Below are positions 9,505 to 17,173 of a DNA stretch of 64,000 nt, piece by piece (positions within the stretch are counted from its first letter, which is position 1; each line of letters starts with the position of its first letter). The DNA comes from Sphaerospermopsis torques-reginae ITEP-024. GTDB lineage: Bacteria; Cyanobacteriota; Cyanobacteriia; Cyanobacteriales; Nostocaceae. The notes under the pieces are model-generated. The model ran no database searches. It had not been told where the DNA came from and saw nothing but the letters and a program-made list of their open reading frames with translations. The position numbers were made by a program, and so were the translations under genes. The stretch covers positions 3,844,001-3,908,000 of the forward strand of contig NZ_CP080598.1 in assembly GCF_019598945.1 (NCBI RefSeq), in the 5' to 3' direction.

Positions 9505-9607
9505 AATTTCATCTTTACTCTATATGTATTATTACTTCTGTAAGTCATTACTAGCAACATTCACATCAATGTTAAAATAAAAATATTACTTGAACACATA
9601 AAAAACT

Positions 9608-9826
9608 ATGTCTAACAATACTTCAATTATCAGCGTTTCTCCTGAAGTTATGAGTGGTACTCCAGTTTTTACTGGAACAAGAGTTCCTATTCAAACACTT
9701 TTAGATTATTTAAAAGCAGGAGATTCAATAGATGATTTTTTAGAAGGTTTTCCTACGGTTACTAAAGAACAAGTAATTACATTTTTGGAGGAAGTAGAAA
9801 AAGCAATGATTAGTAAGGTAGCATAA
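9608..9826 (+). CDS. DUF433 antitoxin (VapB45-like)
   Basis: The 72 residues match the DUF433 pattern: ISVSPEVMSGTPVFTGTRVP, then a short helix-turn-helix region (LLDYLKAGDSIDDFLEGFP, then TVTKEQVITFLEE). DUF433 proteins commonly act as DNA-binding antitoxins of DUF5615 PIN-like toxins. The next gene starts 2 bases after this stop and is such a toxin, but it is interrupted. This antitoxin is intact. Confidence 0.85.
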   Translation: MSNNTSIISVSPEVMSGTPVFTGTRVPIQTLLDYLKAGDSIDDFLEGFPTVTKEQVITFLEEVEKAMISKVA

Positions 9827-9827
9827 A

Positions 9828-10151
9828 ATGAAATTGATTTTAGATGAATGTATTGATCGCAGATTAACCAAAGAATTTATAGGTTATGAAATTAAAACTG
9901 TTCCCCAGATGGGATGGGCGGGAACTAAAAATGGTAAATTATTGGCTTTAATAGAAACAGAATTGGATATTTTTATTACAGTTGATAGGAATTTATCTTT
10001 TCAGCAAAATTTATCTTAGTTCAATATTGCTGTGGTTGTTTTGTAAGCAAAGTCTAATAGATTAATGGATCTTAAACCTTTAGTTCCAAAGATTTTAGAT
10101 ATTTTATCTACAGTGGTGAAAGGTCAAGCTGTGGTTATTGGTCTTGAATGA
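9828..10151 (+). pseudogene. DUF5615 PIN-like toxin gene, interrupted by two in-frame stops
   Basis: The first 63 residues (to 10016) are the start of a DUF5615 toxin: MKLILDECIDRRLTKEF with the first Asp/Glu, WAGTKNGKLL, and FITVDRNLSFQQNLS. A TAG follows at 10017. The same frame then continues with family-typical sequence (FNIAVVVL), a TAA at 10044, and AKSNRLMDLKPLVPKILDIL up to a TGA at 10149. Read through, the product would be about 107 residues, the normal family size. The two nonsense changes make the toxin very probably inactive while its DUF433 antitoxin stays intact. Confidence 0.8.
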
Positions 10152-10157
10152 TCAGGC

Positions 10158-10195
10158 GATCGCTCTTAACTCTATATCGGAAATGCGATCGCATC
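10158..10195. repeat. Paired-HIP1 repeat, copy left of the NYN gene
   Basis: Two GCGATCGC octamers are separated by about 24 bases of TTAACTCTATATCGGAAAT. A close copy with the same spacing lies at 11068-11102, right of the NYN gene. Nearby (10240-10279) is a stem-loop made by GCCC..CCTC and GAGG..GGGC. The rest of 10152-10379 shows nothing else. Confidence 0.55.
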
Positions 10196-10379
10196 TCTCA
10201 AAGAAGATATAACTATTCACTGTATATTTCAAAATATTATGCCCCTCCTCCGTAATCTATAAATTCTTAGAGGAAGGGCGTTATAAGCTTTGCCAGCCTA
10301 CTGGCGTTCGGATATTTACATAATAACAAGTTTTAGTTTAATATGTCAAGTTGTTAGTTTTGTATCCAAAGGAACTTGA

Positions 10380-11030
10380 ATGAAATCAGTTGCAATTCTT
10401 CTAGATGGTGGCTTTGTTTTGAAAAAACTGTATGCAATGCTAGGTAATAACCATGCTACTGCTGAAGATGTTATCAAGTTTTCTCAAGTATGTTTGGATA
10501 GTGATGAGGATCTATTCCGATTATACTATTACGACTGTCAACCTTACGAGCAAACACAAACTAACCCAATTTCAGGTACAAGTATTGATTTTAGTGCTAC
10601 TTCAGCCTGTAGTAGAAGCAAATCTTTACAAAATGCGTTATCACAAAGCAGCAAGGTAGCTTTCAGAAAAGGAAATATTCTTTTTAAAGGATGGATTATC
10701 AAGAAATATTCTACTCAAGATATTATCAAAACTGGACGAAGTATTTTAGACACTGATATTCAAGCTGATCTTCAACAAAAGGGTGTAGATATTAAAATTG
10801 GACTTGATGTAGCTTCATTAACTCTCAAGCATACTGTTGAACGACTGATACTTGTAACAGGAGATAGCGACTTTATTCCGGCTATGAAATTTGCACGTCG
10901 TGAAGGAGTGCAGGTTGTTATCATTTCAATGGGAAATTCTAATATTTATTCTGATTTTAAGGAACATTCTGATGAAGTTCGCAAAGTTGGGTATGATCCT
11001 GCTACCAGTTCTTTTATTAGAATTATATAA
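10380..11030 (+). CDS. NYN-domain (LabA/DUF88, PIN-like) protein
   Basis: The 216-residue protein begins VAILLDGGFVLKK, the NYN motif with the first catalytic Asp. It continues with QKGVDIKIGLDVASL and ends the fold with LILVTGDSDFIPAMKFAR, followed by GVQVVIISMG. These are the conserved acidic clusters of NYN nucleases, which are predicted metal-dependent RNases. Cyanobacterial LabA belongs to this family, so a regulatory role is also possible. Here it sits next to toxin-antitoxin genes and an Mrr-like nuclease, which suggests a defence-type context. It is flanked by a pair of HIP1 repeats. Confidence 0.85.
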   Translation: MKSVAILLDGGFVLKKLYAMLGNNHATAEDVIKFSQVCLDSDEDLFRLYYYDCQPYEQTQTNPISGTSIDFSATSACSRSKSLQNALSQSSKVAFRKGNILFKGWIIKKYSTQDIIKTGRSILDTDIQADLQQKGVDIKIGLDVASLTLKHTVERLILVTGDSDFIPAMKFARREGVQVVIISMGNSNIYSDFKEHSDEVRKVGYDPATSSFIRII

Positions 11031-11067
11031 AGTGTTTAGATTCAGAAATAGAGATTTTTACTTTGAG

Positions 11068-11102
11068 CGATCGCTTTCACTCTACATCAGGAATGCGATC
11101 GC
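11068..11102. repeat. Paired-HIP1 repeat, copy right of the NYN gene
   Basis: GCGATCGC, then TTTCACTCTACATCAGGAAT, then GCGATCGC. It differs by only a few bases from 10158-10195, so the NYN gene lies between two direct copies about 900 bases apart. Confidence 0.55.
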
Positions 11103-11138
11103 TGTTCAGTTACAGTTGTAAAAATTTATCTGAATTAT

Positions 11139-12116
11139 CTATTTGGTCTGAGAATCCTTAATGTATATATTATTGAAATTGTTCGTTTTTTTGGTCTGCA
11201 TTTGAACTGTCTTATTATCTAAAACGTAGTTTGATAACTGAGTATCTGTAATCAGCTTATTTACCTTTCCATCTTCAGACTTGACCAACAATTTTACATT
11301 ACCATCAGCTTGAACAATCACAGTTTCTACTATTTCATACAAAGGAATTGAGTAATCAATTCCATGTATAGGTACAAACTTATCCTGAATTTTTATATGA
11401 CCATTAGGAGTTGGAATACAACCAATAGCTTCTTGAGTAATAGAACTCCCCCAATATATATTAATAAGTTCATGAGTAAGTTCTTGTATGGTGTATATAA
11501 TATTCCCATTTGCATCATAAATAGAAAAGACACCTATTGTAGTATTTTCTTTGACTACATCTTCTTGAATGAGTTTTTCTAGTAAAGAATCTCCATCAGA
11601 AGTCCAAATAGGTTTATATTTACCGTCTTGACATTTGGGAACTAATCCTGGAATATCAACCTGAATAGATTTTATACGTCCTTTCTCATCTTGTTCTATA
11701 GTAGTGCGAAGATGCAATAATTGAATTGGCTTTCCTATGATTTTTTCTGATGCTTCTGCATAGTCCTTAGCAGGTTTTGTAAACCCAGTTGCTGAAAAAA
11801 ATAAACCCTCATCCATATTAACGTCTCTTAAAGCTCCAGCCATTTTCTGAATATCATCACGTCCAACTTTTTTATCTTTTATGGTGTAATCCTTAGCTTC
11901 ACCAAATGCTTTTCTATTGTCTTTCTCACTCAAGACATCAATTTGATATAGAGTTTGGCTAAATACTCCTTCGATTCTACTATCGTGAACCACTGATGCA
12001 TTCTCTTCTAAAATTTGTGTCACAATTGCAGCAATAATTTCATAAGCTGTACCTTTTTTATTTGGTAGATAACCAAAAATTGACTCAAATAGTAGATCAA
12101 TAGGAGACTGATTCAT
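11139..12116 (-). CDS. Mrr-like restriction endonuclease-fold protein
   Basis: In the 325-residue protein, residues about 20-125 fit the PD-(D/E)xK fold of Mrr-type nucleases. There is an early GTAYEIIAAIV helix, a catalytic Asp in LYQIDVLSE, then FGEAKDY carrying the E-x-K pair, and a C-terminal helix with VGRDDIQKMAGALRDV. FFSATGFTKPAKDYAE is also typical of the Mrr_cat region. The second half (about 150-325) is unrecognised and mostly beta. It may cut foreign or modified DNA. No methyltransferase is adjacent, so a stand-alone type IV-like activity is more likely than a type II system. Confidence 0.75.
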   Translation of the reverse strand: MNQSPIDLLFESIFGYLPNKKGTAYEIIAAIVTQILEENASVVHDSRIEGVFSQTLYQIDVLSEKDNRKAFGEAKDYTIKDKKVGRDDIQKMAGALRDVNMDEGLFFSATGFTKPAKDYAEASEKIIGKPIQLLHLRTTIEQDEKGRIKSIQVDIPGLVPKCQDGKYKPIWTSDGDSLLEKLIQEDVVKENTTIGVFSIYDANGNIIYTIQELTHELINIYWGSSITQEAIGCIPTPNGHIKIQDKFVPIHGIDYSIPLYEIVETVIVQADGNVKLLVKSEDGKVNKLITDTQLSNYVLDNKTVQMQTKKTNNFNNIYIKDSQTK

Positions 12117-12568
12117 AAATATTGAAAATAACTTTACAACGATTCAATTATAGCTTGTATTTTTAACCAATGCTTCAGGGTATCTATATTACACTAACAA
12201 TACAAAAAGGCTTATTTGAACAGTATCAACTCTAAGGTTTAACTCAACCTTAATTAACAAAATTTTACCTAACAAACAGCAAGCTCCGTATATTTCCTAA
12301 CTTCAGGCGCTTTAAACCCTAAAATAAATTGATAAATCATAACTTTCACTTAGTAAGTGTTTATATGGATTAAATTTATATTGTAATATAAAAGTTACCA
12401 CAAGTCATATACTTACTATATAAAAATTAATCATATAATTAACCTAGTATGCGATCGCTGCAATTGCAATTACCATATTCTGAGTTACCAGTAAAAAAAC
12501 CCATCTTTCCCCTCATCACCCCTAAAAATAAAGCATAATTAACCATTAACCATACAGGAAAAAACACC
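12117..12568. other. Intergenic region without a recognisable gene
   Basis: A/T-rich DNA between divergently oriented genes, with one HIP1 octamer at 12452-12459. An A/G-rich ribosome-binding stretch (CAGGAAAAAACACC) lies directly before the ATG at 12569. I see no further structure. Confidence 0.5.
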
Positions 12569-13564
12569 ATGAACAAACAACCCATCCGCATCGGAGTCCT
12601 TGGTTTTGGTGGACTCGGCCAAGCAGCAGCAAAACTCCTCTCCAGCAAACGCGAAATGATCCTCGTAGCCGCCGCAGATCAAAAAGGCTACGCATACTCT
12701 ACAGAAGGCTTAAACACCGACGCTTGCATCACCACCTACCAAAAACAAGGAACAGTCGGTTATTTAGAACCCTTCGGCACATTAAGCAATAACAGCATTC
12801 AAGACCTTATTCAAGCCACAGGTGACGCTGTAGATGGTTATTTCCTCGCCTTACCCAACCTACCTAACGACTTTATCCCCAACGTCACCAAACAATTTAT
12901 CCAAGCTGGTTGGCAAGGTGTATTAGTTGATGCCATCAAACGCACCAGCGCAGTAGAACAACTGTTAGCCATGAAAGACGAACTGCAAGCAGCAGGTATT
13001 ACCTACATGACCGGTTGTGGTGCAACCCCTGGACTATTAACCGCCGCCGCCGCTTTAGCTGCCCAAAGTTACGCTGAAATTCACAATGTAGTTATTACCT
13101 TTGGTGTAGGTATTGCTAACTGGGAAGCATACCGCGCTACAGTTCGGGAAGACATCGGACATATACCCGGTTATACTGTAGAAGCTGCTAGGGCGATGAC
13201 TGATGCAGAGGTAGAAGCATTATTAGATAAAACTAACGGTGTGTTGACCTTAGAAAACATGGAACACGCCGATGATGTAATGTTGGAAATAGCCGGAATT
13301 TGTTCACGGGATAGAGTGACAGTTGGTGGTGTAGTTGATACCCGCAACCCCAAAAAGCCTTTAAGTACCAATGTGAAAATTACCGGTCGTACTTTTGAGG
13401 GGAAAATTTCCACCCACACCTTTACATTAGGCGATGAAACCAGCATGGCGGCTAATGTGTGCGGTCCTGCCTTTGGTTATTTAAAAGCTGGTCAGGAACT
13501 ACATCAAAGATGCATTAACGGCCTATTTACCGCAGCGGAAATAATGCCTAAATTTGTAAAATAG
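12569..13564 (+). CDS. Saccharopine dehydrogenase-like NAD(P)-binding oxidoreductase
   Basis: The 331-residue protein has an N-terminal Rossmann motif ([17 protein letters not shown], residues 8-24) and a glycine-rich central loop ([17 protein letters not shown]). The second half is typical of a cyanobacterial family usually annotated as saccharopine dehydrogenase-like. The substrate is unknown: the C-terminal catalytic part differs from true lysine-pathway enzymes. The gene appears monocistronic and is followed by GGTAATT repeats. Family call is firm, function is not. Confidence 0.75.
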   Translation: MNKQPIRIGVLGFGGLGQAAAKLLSSKREMILVAAADQKGYAYSTEGLNTDACITTYQKQGTVGYLEPFGTLSNNSIQDLIQATGDAVDGYFLALPNLPNDFIPNVTKQFIQAGWQGVLVDAIKRTSAVEQLLAMKDELQAAGITYMTGCGATPGLLTAAAALAAQSYAEIHNVVITFGVGIANWEAYRATVREDIGHIPGYTVEAARAMTDAEVEALLDKTNGVLTLENMEHADDVMLEIAGICSRDRVTVGGVVDTRNPKKPLSTNVKITGRTFEGKISTHTFTLGDETSMAANVCGPAFGYLKAGQELHQRCINGLFTAAEIMPKFVK

Positions 13565-13600
13565 GTAATTGGTAATTGGTAATTGGTAATGGGTAATTGG
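13564..13600. repeat. GGTAATT heptanucleotide tandem repeat
   Basis: About five units of GGTAATT follow directly after the stop of the oxidoreductase gene. The same unit forms longer arrays elsewhere in the window (15783-15886). Confidence 0.8.
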
Positions 13601-13641
13601 TAATAAAAAACTCTTGCCTGTTGCCTGTTGCCTTTTGCCTT

Positions 13642-14202
13642 CTATTCCCTATAAGATTCTTGATATTCTTCTTGTTCTTCCTTTTCCTCATCCAAAATAG
13701 TTGGGGTTTGCATCACAAAAGGTAAATTTGCACCTATTAAACCTCGTTGAATGCGTTGCGGGGTTTCAGGAAAAATCACAAACAAAGGATAAACACTATT
13801 TGCACCCTCACTCAAAATATGACTATGACGGGGGTGCATGATCCATTCATATTGTTTATCCAACAAAACTTGAGTTTGTCTCCATCTTCCCAAAAAATCA
13901 GAAAAATCCTCATCAGGACGATGAATAAATAATAAAATTTCTACATCTGTTTTGATTTTCCATTCTGGATCACACATAATCATGGCAATATCACAAGGTA
14001 AAGCCATTGTTTGTGAAGTTTTAGCTTCTAGATCACGCAGTCTGACAACAGGTAAAGTGATAGTAATAACACTTTCCGATGGACGACGTAGACTAGGAAT
14101 CATTTCCCAGTAAGGACGATGGTTTTTGAGAAGTGCGATCGCTGCTATATGATTACTATATTCTGCTAAACTAGCTTCATAAACAGATTTTTGTACAGAC
14201 AT
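13642..14202 (-). CDS. Conserved protein of unknown function
   Basis: The 186-residue soluble protein has no signal peptide or membrane segment. The N-terminal half is hydrophobic/aliphatic, then comes TDVEILLFIHRPDEDFSDFLGRW, and the C-terminus is strongly acidic (EEEKEEQEEYQESYRE-like). I do not recognise a family. It lies downstream of pilC on the same strand but 340 bases away, with a C+T-rich gap and no clear operon link. Coding character is good: a long open frame, an ATG start and an even amino-acid spread. Confidence 0.65.
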   Translation of the reverse strand: MSVQKSVYEASLAEYSNHIAAIALLKNHRPYWEMIPSLRRPSESVITITLPVVRLRDLEAKTSQTMALPCDIAMIMCDPEWKIKTDVEILLFIHRPDEDFSDFLGRWRQTQVLLDKQYEWIMHPRHSHILSEGANSVYPLFVIFPETPQRIQRGLIGANLPFVMQTPTILDEEKEEQEEYQESYRE

Positions 14203-14545
14203 ATTATTATATTAATCCAACATTCCAAATACAACATTCAACATTCAAAAGGGAAAAGGTTAAAGGGTAAAAGTTCAAATTTAAAAGTTTTTTATTAGTT
14301 TTTATCCCTTCTACCCTCAAGTAACAAGTCTTGTAACTTGTTAAGATCCTGGTAAGTATTCAGCAGTCAGCACTGTTGTTGAAAAAAAGATAAATGCCAA
14401 TTTGTAAATGTCTATTGTGACATTGGGCAATCTTTTAATTTGATACAAAACCTATCTGTATTATAGGTTTAAGCTGATTATTGATTACTGAATGCTTACA
14501 GATTCTAAAACCTTTTACCTGGAAAATGTTACTTTTCTGCAATAA
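14203..14545. other. Intergenic region with short direct repeats only
   Basis: It holds ACATTCAACATTCAA-type short repeats (14220-14245) and AAAAGG repeats. No gene, hairpin terminator or known RNA is seen. Confidence 0.5.
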
Positions 14546-15763
14546 TCAACCAATGGTTTCATATACCTTGAACATTGGCAAATACATTGCCAGCAAAATT
14601 GTACCAACCATCCCCCCAAGTACCACAATCATTAATGGTTCTAAAATGCTGGTGAGTGATTTCACAGCCTGTTCTACTTCATCTTCATAGAAATCAGCCA
14701 CTTTCATCAACATACCATCTAATTCCCCTGTTTCTTCCCCAATCATCATCATTTGAATAGCCATTGCTGGGAAAACTTGGCTTTTGTTCAAAGCGGTACT
14801 AATCATACCCCCTTCTTGAACTTCTTTACGAGCAGCGTCTATAGAGTTAGCAATAATTTGGTTTCCTGATGTATCTCGCACAATTTCCAAACAAGTAATA
14901 ATGGGTACACCAGAACGAGTTAAAGAACCAAAAGTACGGCTAAATTTAGCAACAGAAGATTTTTGAATCAAATCACCAAACAGAGGCATTTTCAGAGAAA
15001 GGCGATCAACTGTGAGTTTGCCTACAGGAGTTTTGTAATATTGCTTAAAGGCAATTTGAGCAACAATCAAACCAGCAATAATCGCCAAAGACCAATAACT
15101 TCTGAGTATTTTACTACAAGTCATCAAAAATTGTGTAAGTGCTGGTAATTCTACTCCTATATCTTCAAAAATGTTGGCAAAAATAGGAATCAGAAAAACC
15201 GTCATCCCCACAAAGATAGCAGTTGCCAAAAAACCTACTACCACTGGATAAGACATAGCAGATTTGATTTGATTTTGTAATCGTGCCATATCTTCTAACA
15301 GTTTAGCTAGACGATTTAAAACCTCATCAAGTACACCACCGATTTCTCCAGCTTGCACCATACTTACATACAAACCATCAAAACAGTCTGGATGCTTACG
15401 CATAGAATCAGAAAGGTTAACACCTGTTTGCACATCAAGACAAATCTCAGTTAAAGCTTTCTTGAGTTTCGGATTACTACATTGTTCTGACAGTACACCC
15501 AAAGCTCTCACAATTGCCACACCAGCATTCACCAAAGCAGCAAATTGACGGGAAAAAACCGCTTTGTCTTTGACTGCCACTTTAACAAAGGAGTTCTGAA
15601 TTTTCTCTAAATCAAAGCTGAAACTTTTAGATTCTTTTAGGTCTTGAACTATAAAACCTTTATCTCTAAGATTAGTACGAGCATCCTTTAAGGAATCAGC
15701 AACAAATTTTTCAGTTCGGGTTTTTCCTTGAGAGTCCCGAACACGGGCAAGATAGGTAGGCAT
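14546..15763 (-). CDS. pilC: Type IV pilus inner-membrane platform protein PilC
   Basis: The 405-residue protein opens with MPTYLARVRDSQGK and has two T2SS-F domains (about 70-195 and 270-395). Each carries the family pattern of RQFAALVNAGVAIVRAL or SRTFGSLTRSGVPIITCL, a Gly-Glu segment (MVQAGEIGGVLDEVL; MMMIGEETGELDGMLM) and membrane helices. It forms the inner-membrane base on which the PilB and PilT ATPases act. It is the last gene of a pilB-pilT-pilC operon, separated from pilT by an expanded GGTAATT array. Confidence 0.95.
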   Translation of the reverse strand: MPTYLARVRDSQGKTRTEKFVADSLKDARTNLRDKGFIVQDLKESKSFSFDLEKIQNSFVKVAVKDKAVFSRQFAALVNAGVAIVRALGVLSEQCSNPKLKKALTEICLDVQTGVNLSDSMRKHPDCFDGLYVSMVQAGEIGGVLDEVLNRLAKLLEDMARLQNQIKSAMSYPVVVGFLATAIFVGMTVFLIPIFANIFEDIGVELPALTQFLMTCSKILRSYWSLAIIAGLIVAQIAFKQYYKTPVGKLTVDRLSLKMPLFGDLIQKSSVAKFSRTFGSLTRSGVPIITCLEIVRDTSGNQIIANSIDAARKEVQEGGMISTALNKSQVFPAMAIQMMMIGEETGELDGMLMKVADFYEDEVEQAVKSLTSILEPLMIVVLGGMVGTILLAMYLPMFKVYETIG

Positions 15764-15782
15764 AATATGTACTCAAAATTAG

Positions 15783-15886
15783 TAAATTGGTAATTGGTAA
15801 TTGGTAATTGGTAATTGGTAATTGGTAATTGGTAATTGGTAATTGGTAATTAGTAATTAGTAATTGGTAATTGGTAATTGGTAATT
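15783..15886. repeat. GGTAATT heptanucleotide array between pilT and pilC
   Basis: About fourteen tandem units of GGTAATT with two units changed to AGTAATT. It occupies most of the spacer between pilT and pilC, so transcription of the operon would have to pass through it. Confidence 0.9.
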
Positions 15887-15926
15887 GGGAAAAATAAAAT
15901 TGATTACCCAGTCACCAGTCACCTGT

Positions 15927-17027
15927 TTAACGTTTTGCACCTGCTGGTGGTGCTGTTGCACCAATCAAACGTTGAACTTCATCAGGTTTGGAAGTCTTAG
16001 ACATTGCAGCTTCAAAAGATATAGTTCCAGCTTTATATAAATCAGCTAAAACTTTCTCTAGAGTTTGCATCCCTAATTTACCTCCTGTTTGAATAGAAGA
16101 ATAAATTTGGGCTGTTTTACCTTCCCGAATCAGGTTGGAAATAGCAGGTGTAACAATCATAATTTCTTGAGCCATTACCCGTCCATATTCACCTGGTTTG
16201 GGGTTTTTCTTAGGTACTAAAGTTTGGCTAAAAACTGCCACCAAGGAGTTAGATAATTGTACCCGCACTTGTGTTTGTCTTTCTGATGGAAAAACGTCAA
16301 TAATCCGGTCAACAGTTTGGGAAGCAGAACTGGTGTGTAGTGTACCAAATACCAAGTGACCTGTTTCTGCGGCTGAAATTGCTAAAGAAATAGTTTCCAA
16401 GTCCCGCATTTCACCCACCAGAATAATATCTGGATCTTCCCGTAAAGCTGCTCTTAAAGCATTAGCAAAACTCTTTGTATCTTCGCCTACTTGACGTTGG
16501 TGGACTAAGCTTTTGATGGGTTCATAAACAAATTCAACCGGGTCTTCAACTGTTAAAATATGTTCGGCTCTGGTGCGGTTGATCAAGTCAATCATTGCCG
16601 CCAGGGTAGTAGTTTTACCTGAACCTGTAGGACCTGTAACGAGAATTAAACCTCTAGGCTTTTCAGACATTTCTCGAACTATATCTGGCAGTCCCAATTT
16701 TTCAAAGTTAGGAATTTTAGAACTTAAAGCTCGCAAACAAGCAGCATAAGCACCACGTTCTTTATAGACGTTTACCCGGAAGCGAGCCAACCCTTTCACG
16801 CCATAGGAACAGTCTAATTCCCAGGTTTGTTCTAGGGTTTTACGCTGGGTATTATTGAGCATACTAAAAATCAGCCTTTGACATTGATCAGCCGTCAGGA
16901 TGTGATCACCTATAGGGGTGAGTTTACCACTGATGCGGAAATAGGGAGGCAAACCTGCTGATAAGTGCAGATCCGAACCGCCCATGTCTATTAGCTGTTC
17001 CATCAAATCTTCAATCATGAATTCCAT
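15927..17027 (-). CDS. pilT: Type IV pilus retraction ATPase PilT
   Basis: The 366-residue protein contains Walker A GPTGSGKTTT, the Asp box (ILTVEDPVEFVYEP), Walker B (DPDIILVGEMRDLETI) and the His box (GHLVFGTLHTSSASQTVDRI), in that order. The N-terminal PAS-like domain includes GGSDLHLSAGLPPYFRISG, a PilT hallmark. It powers retraction of the pilus. The ATG at 17027 has a GGGAGATAAACT leader as ribosome-binding site. Confidence 0.96.
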   Translation of the reverse strand: MEFMIEDLMEQLIDMGGSDLHLSAGLPPYFRISGKLTPIGDHILTADQCQRLIFSMLNNTQRKTLEQTWELDCSYGVKGLARFRVNVYKERGAYAACLRALSSKIPNFEKLGLPDIVREMSEKPRGLILVTGPTGSGKTTTLAAMIDLINRTRAEHILTVEDPVEFVYEPIKSLVHQRQVGEDTKSFANALRAALREDPDIILVGEMRDLETISLAISAAETGHLVFGTLHTSSASQTVDRIIDVFPSERQTQVRVQLSNSLVAVFSQTLVPKKNPKPGEYGRVMAQEIMIVTPAISNLIREGKTAQIYSSIQTGGKLGMQTLEKVLADLYKAGTISFEAAMSKTSKPDEVQRLIGATAPPAGAKR

Positions 17028-17173
17028 AGTTTATCTCCCAGATGAAAAATTAGGAAATAGGTGACAGGTGACAGGTGACAGGAGATTCGATTTTGGATTT
17101 TGGATTGTATCCAACCCACTGGAATCTAAAATCTAAAATCTAAAATCTAAAATTTTCTGCCTCCTGACTCTTG

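Noticed and set aside
12361-12420. GTAATATAAAAGTTAC considered as an NtcA site upstream of the oxidoreductase gene
   Set aside because: The GTA and TAC halves are 10 bases apart, not the required 8.
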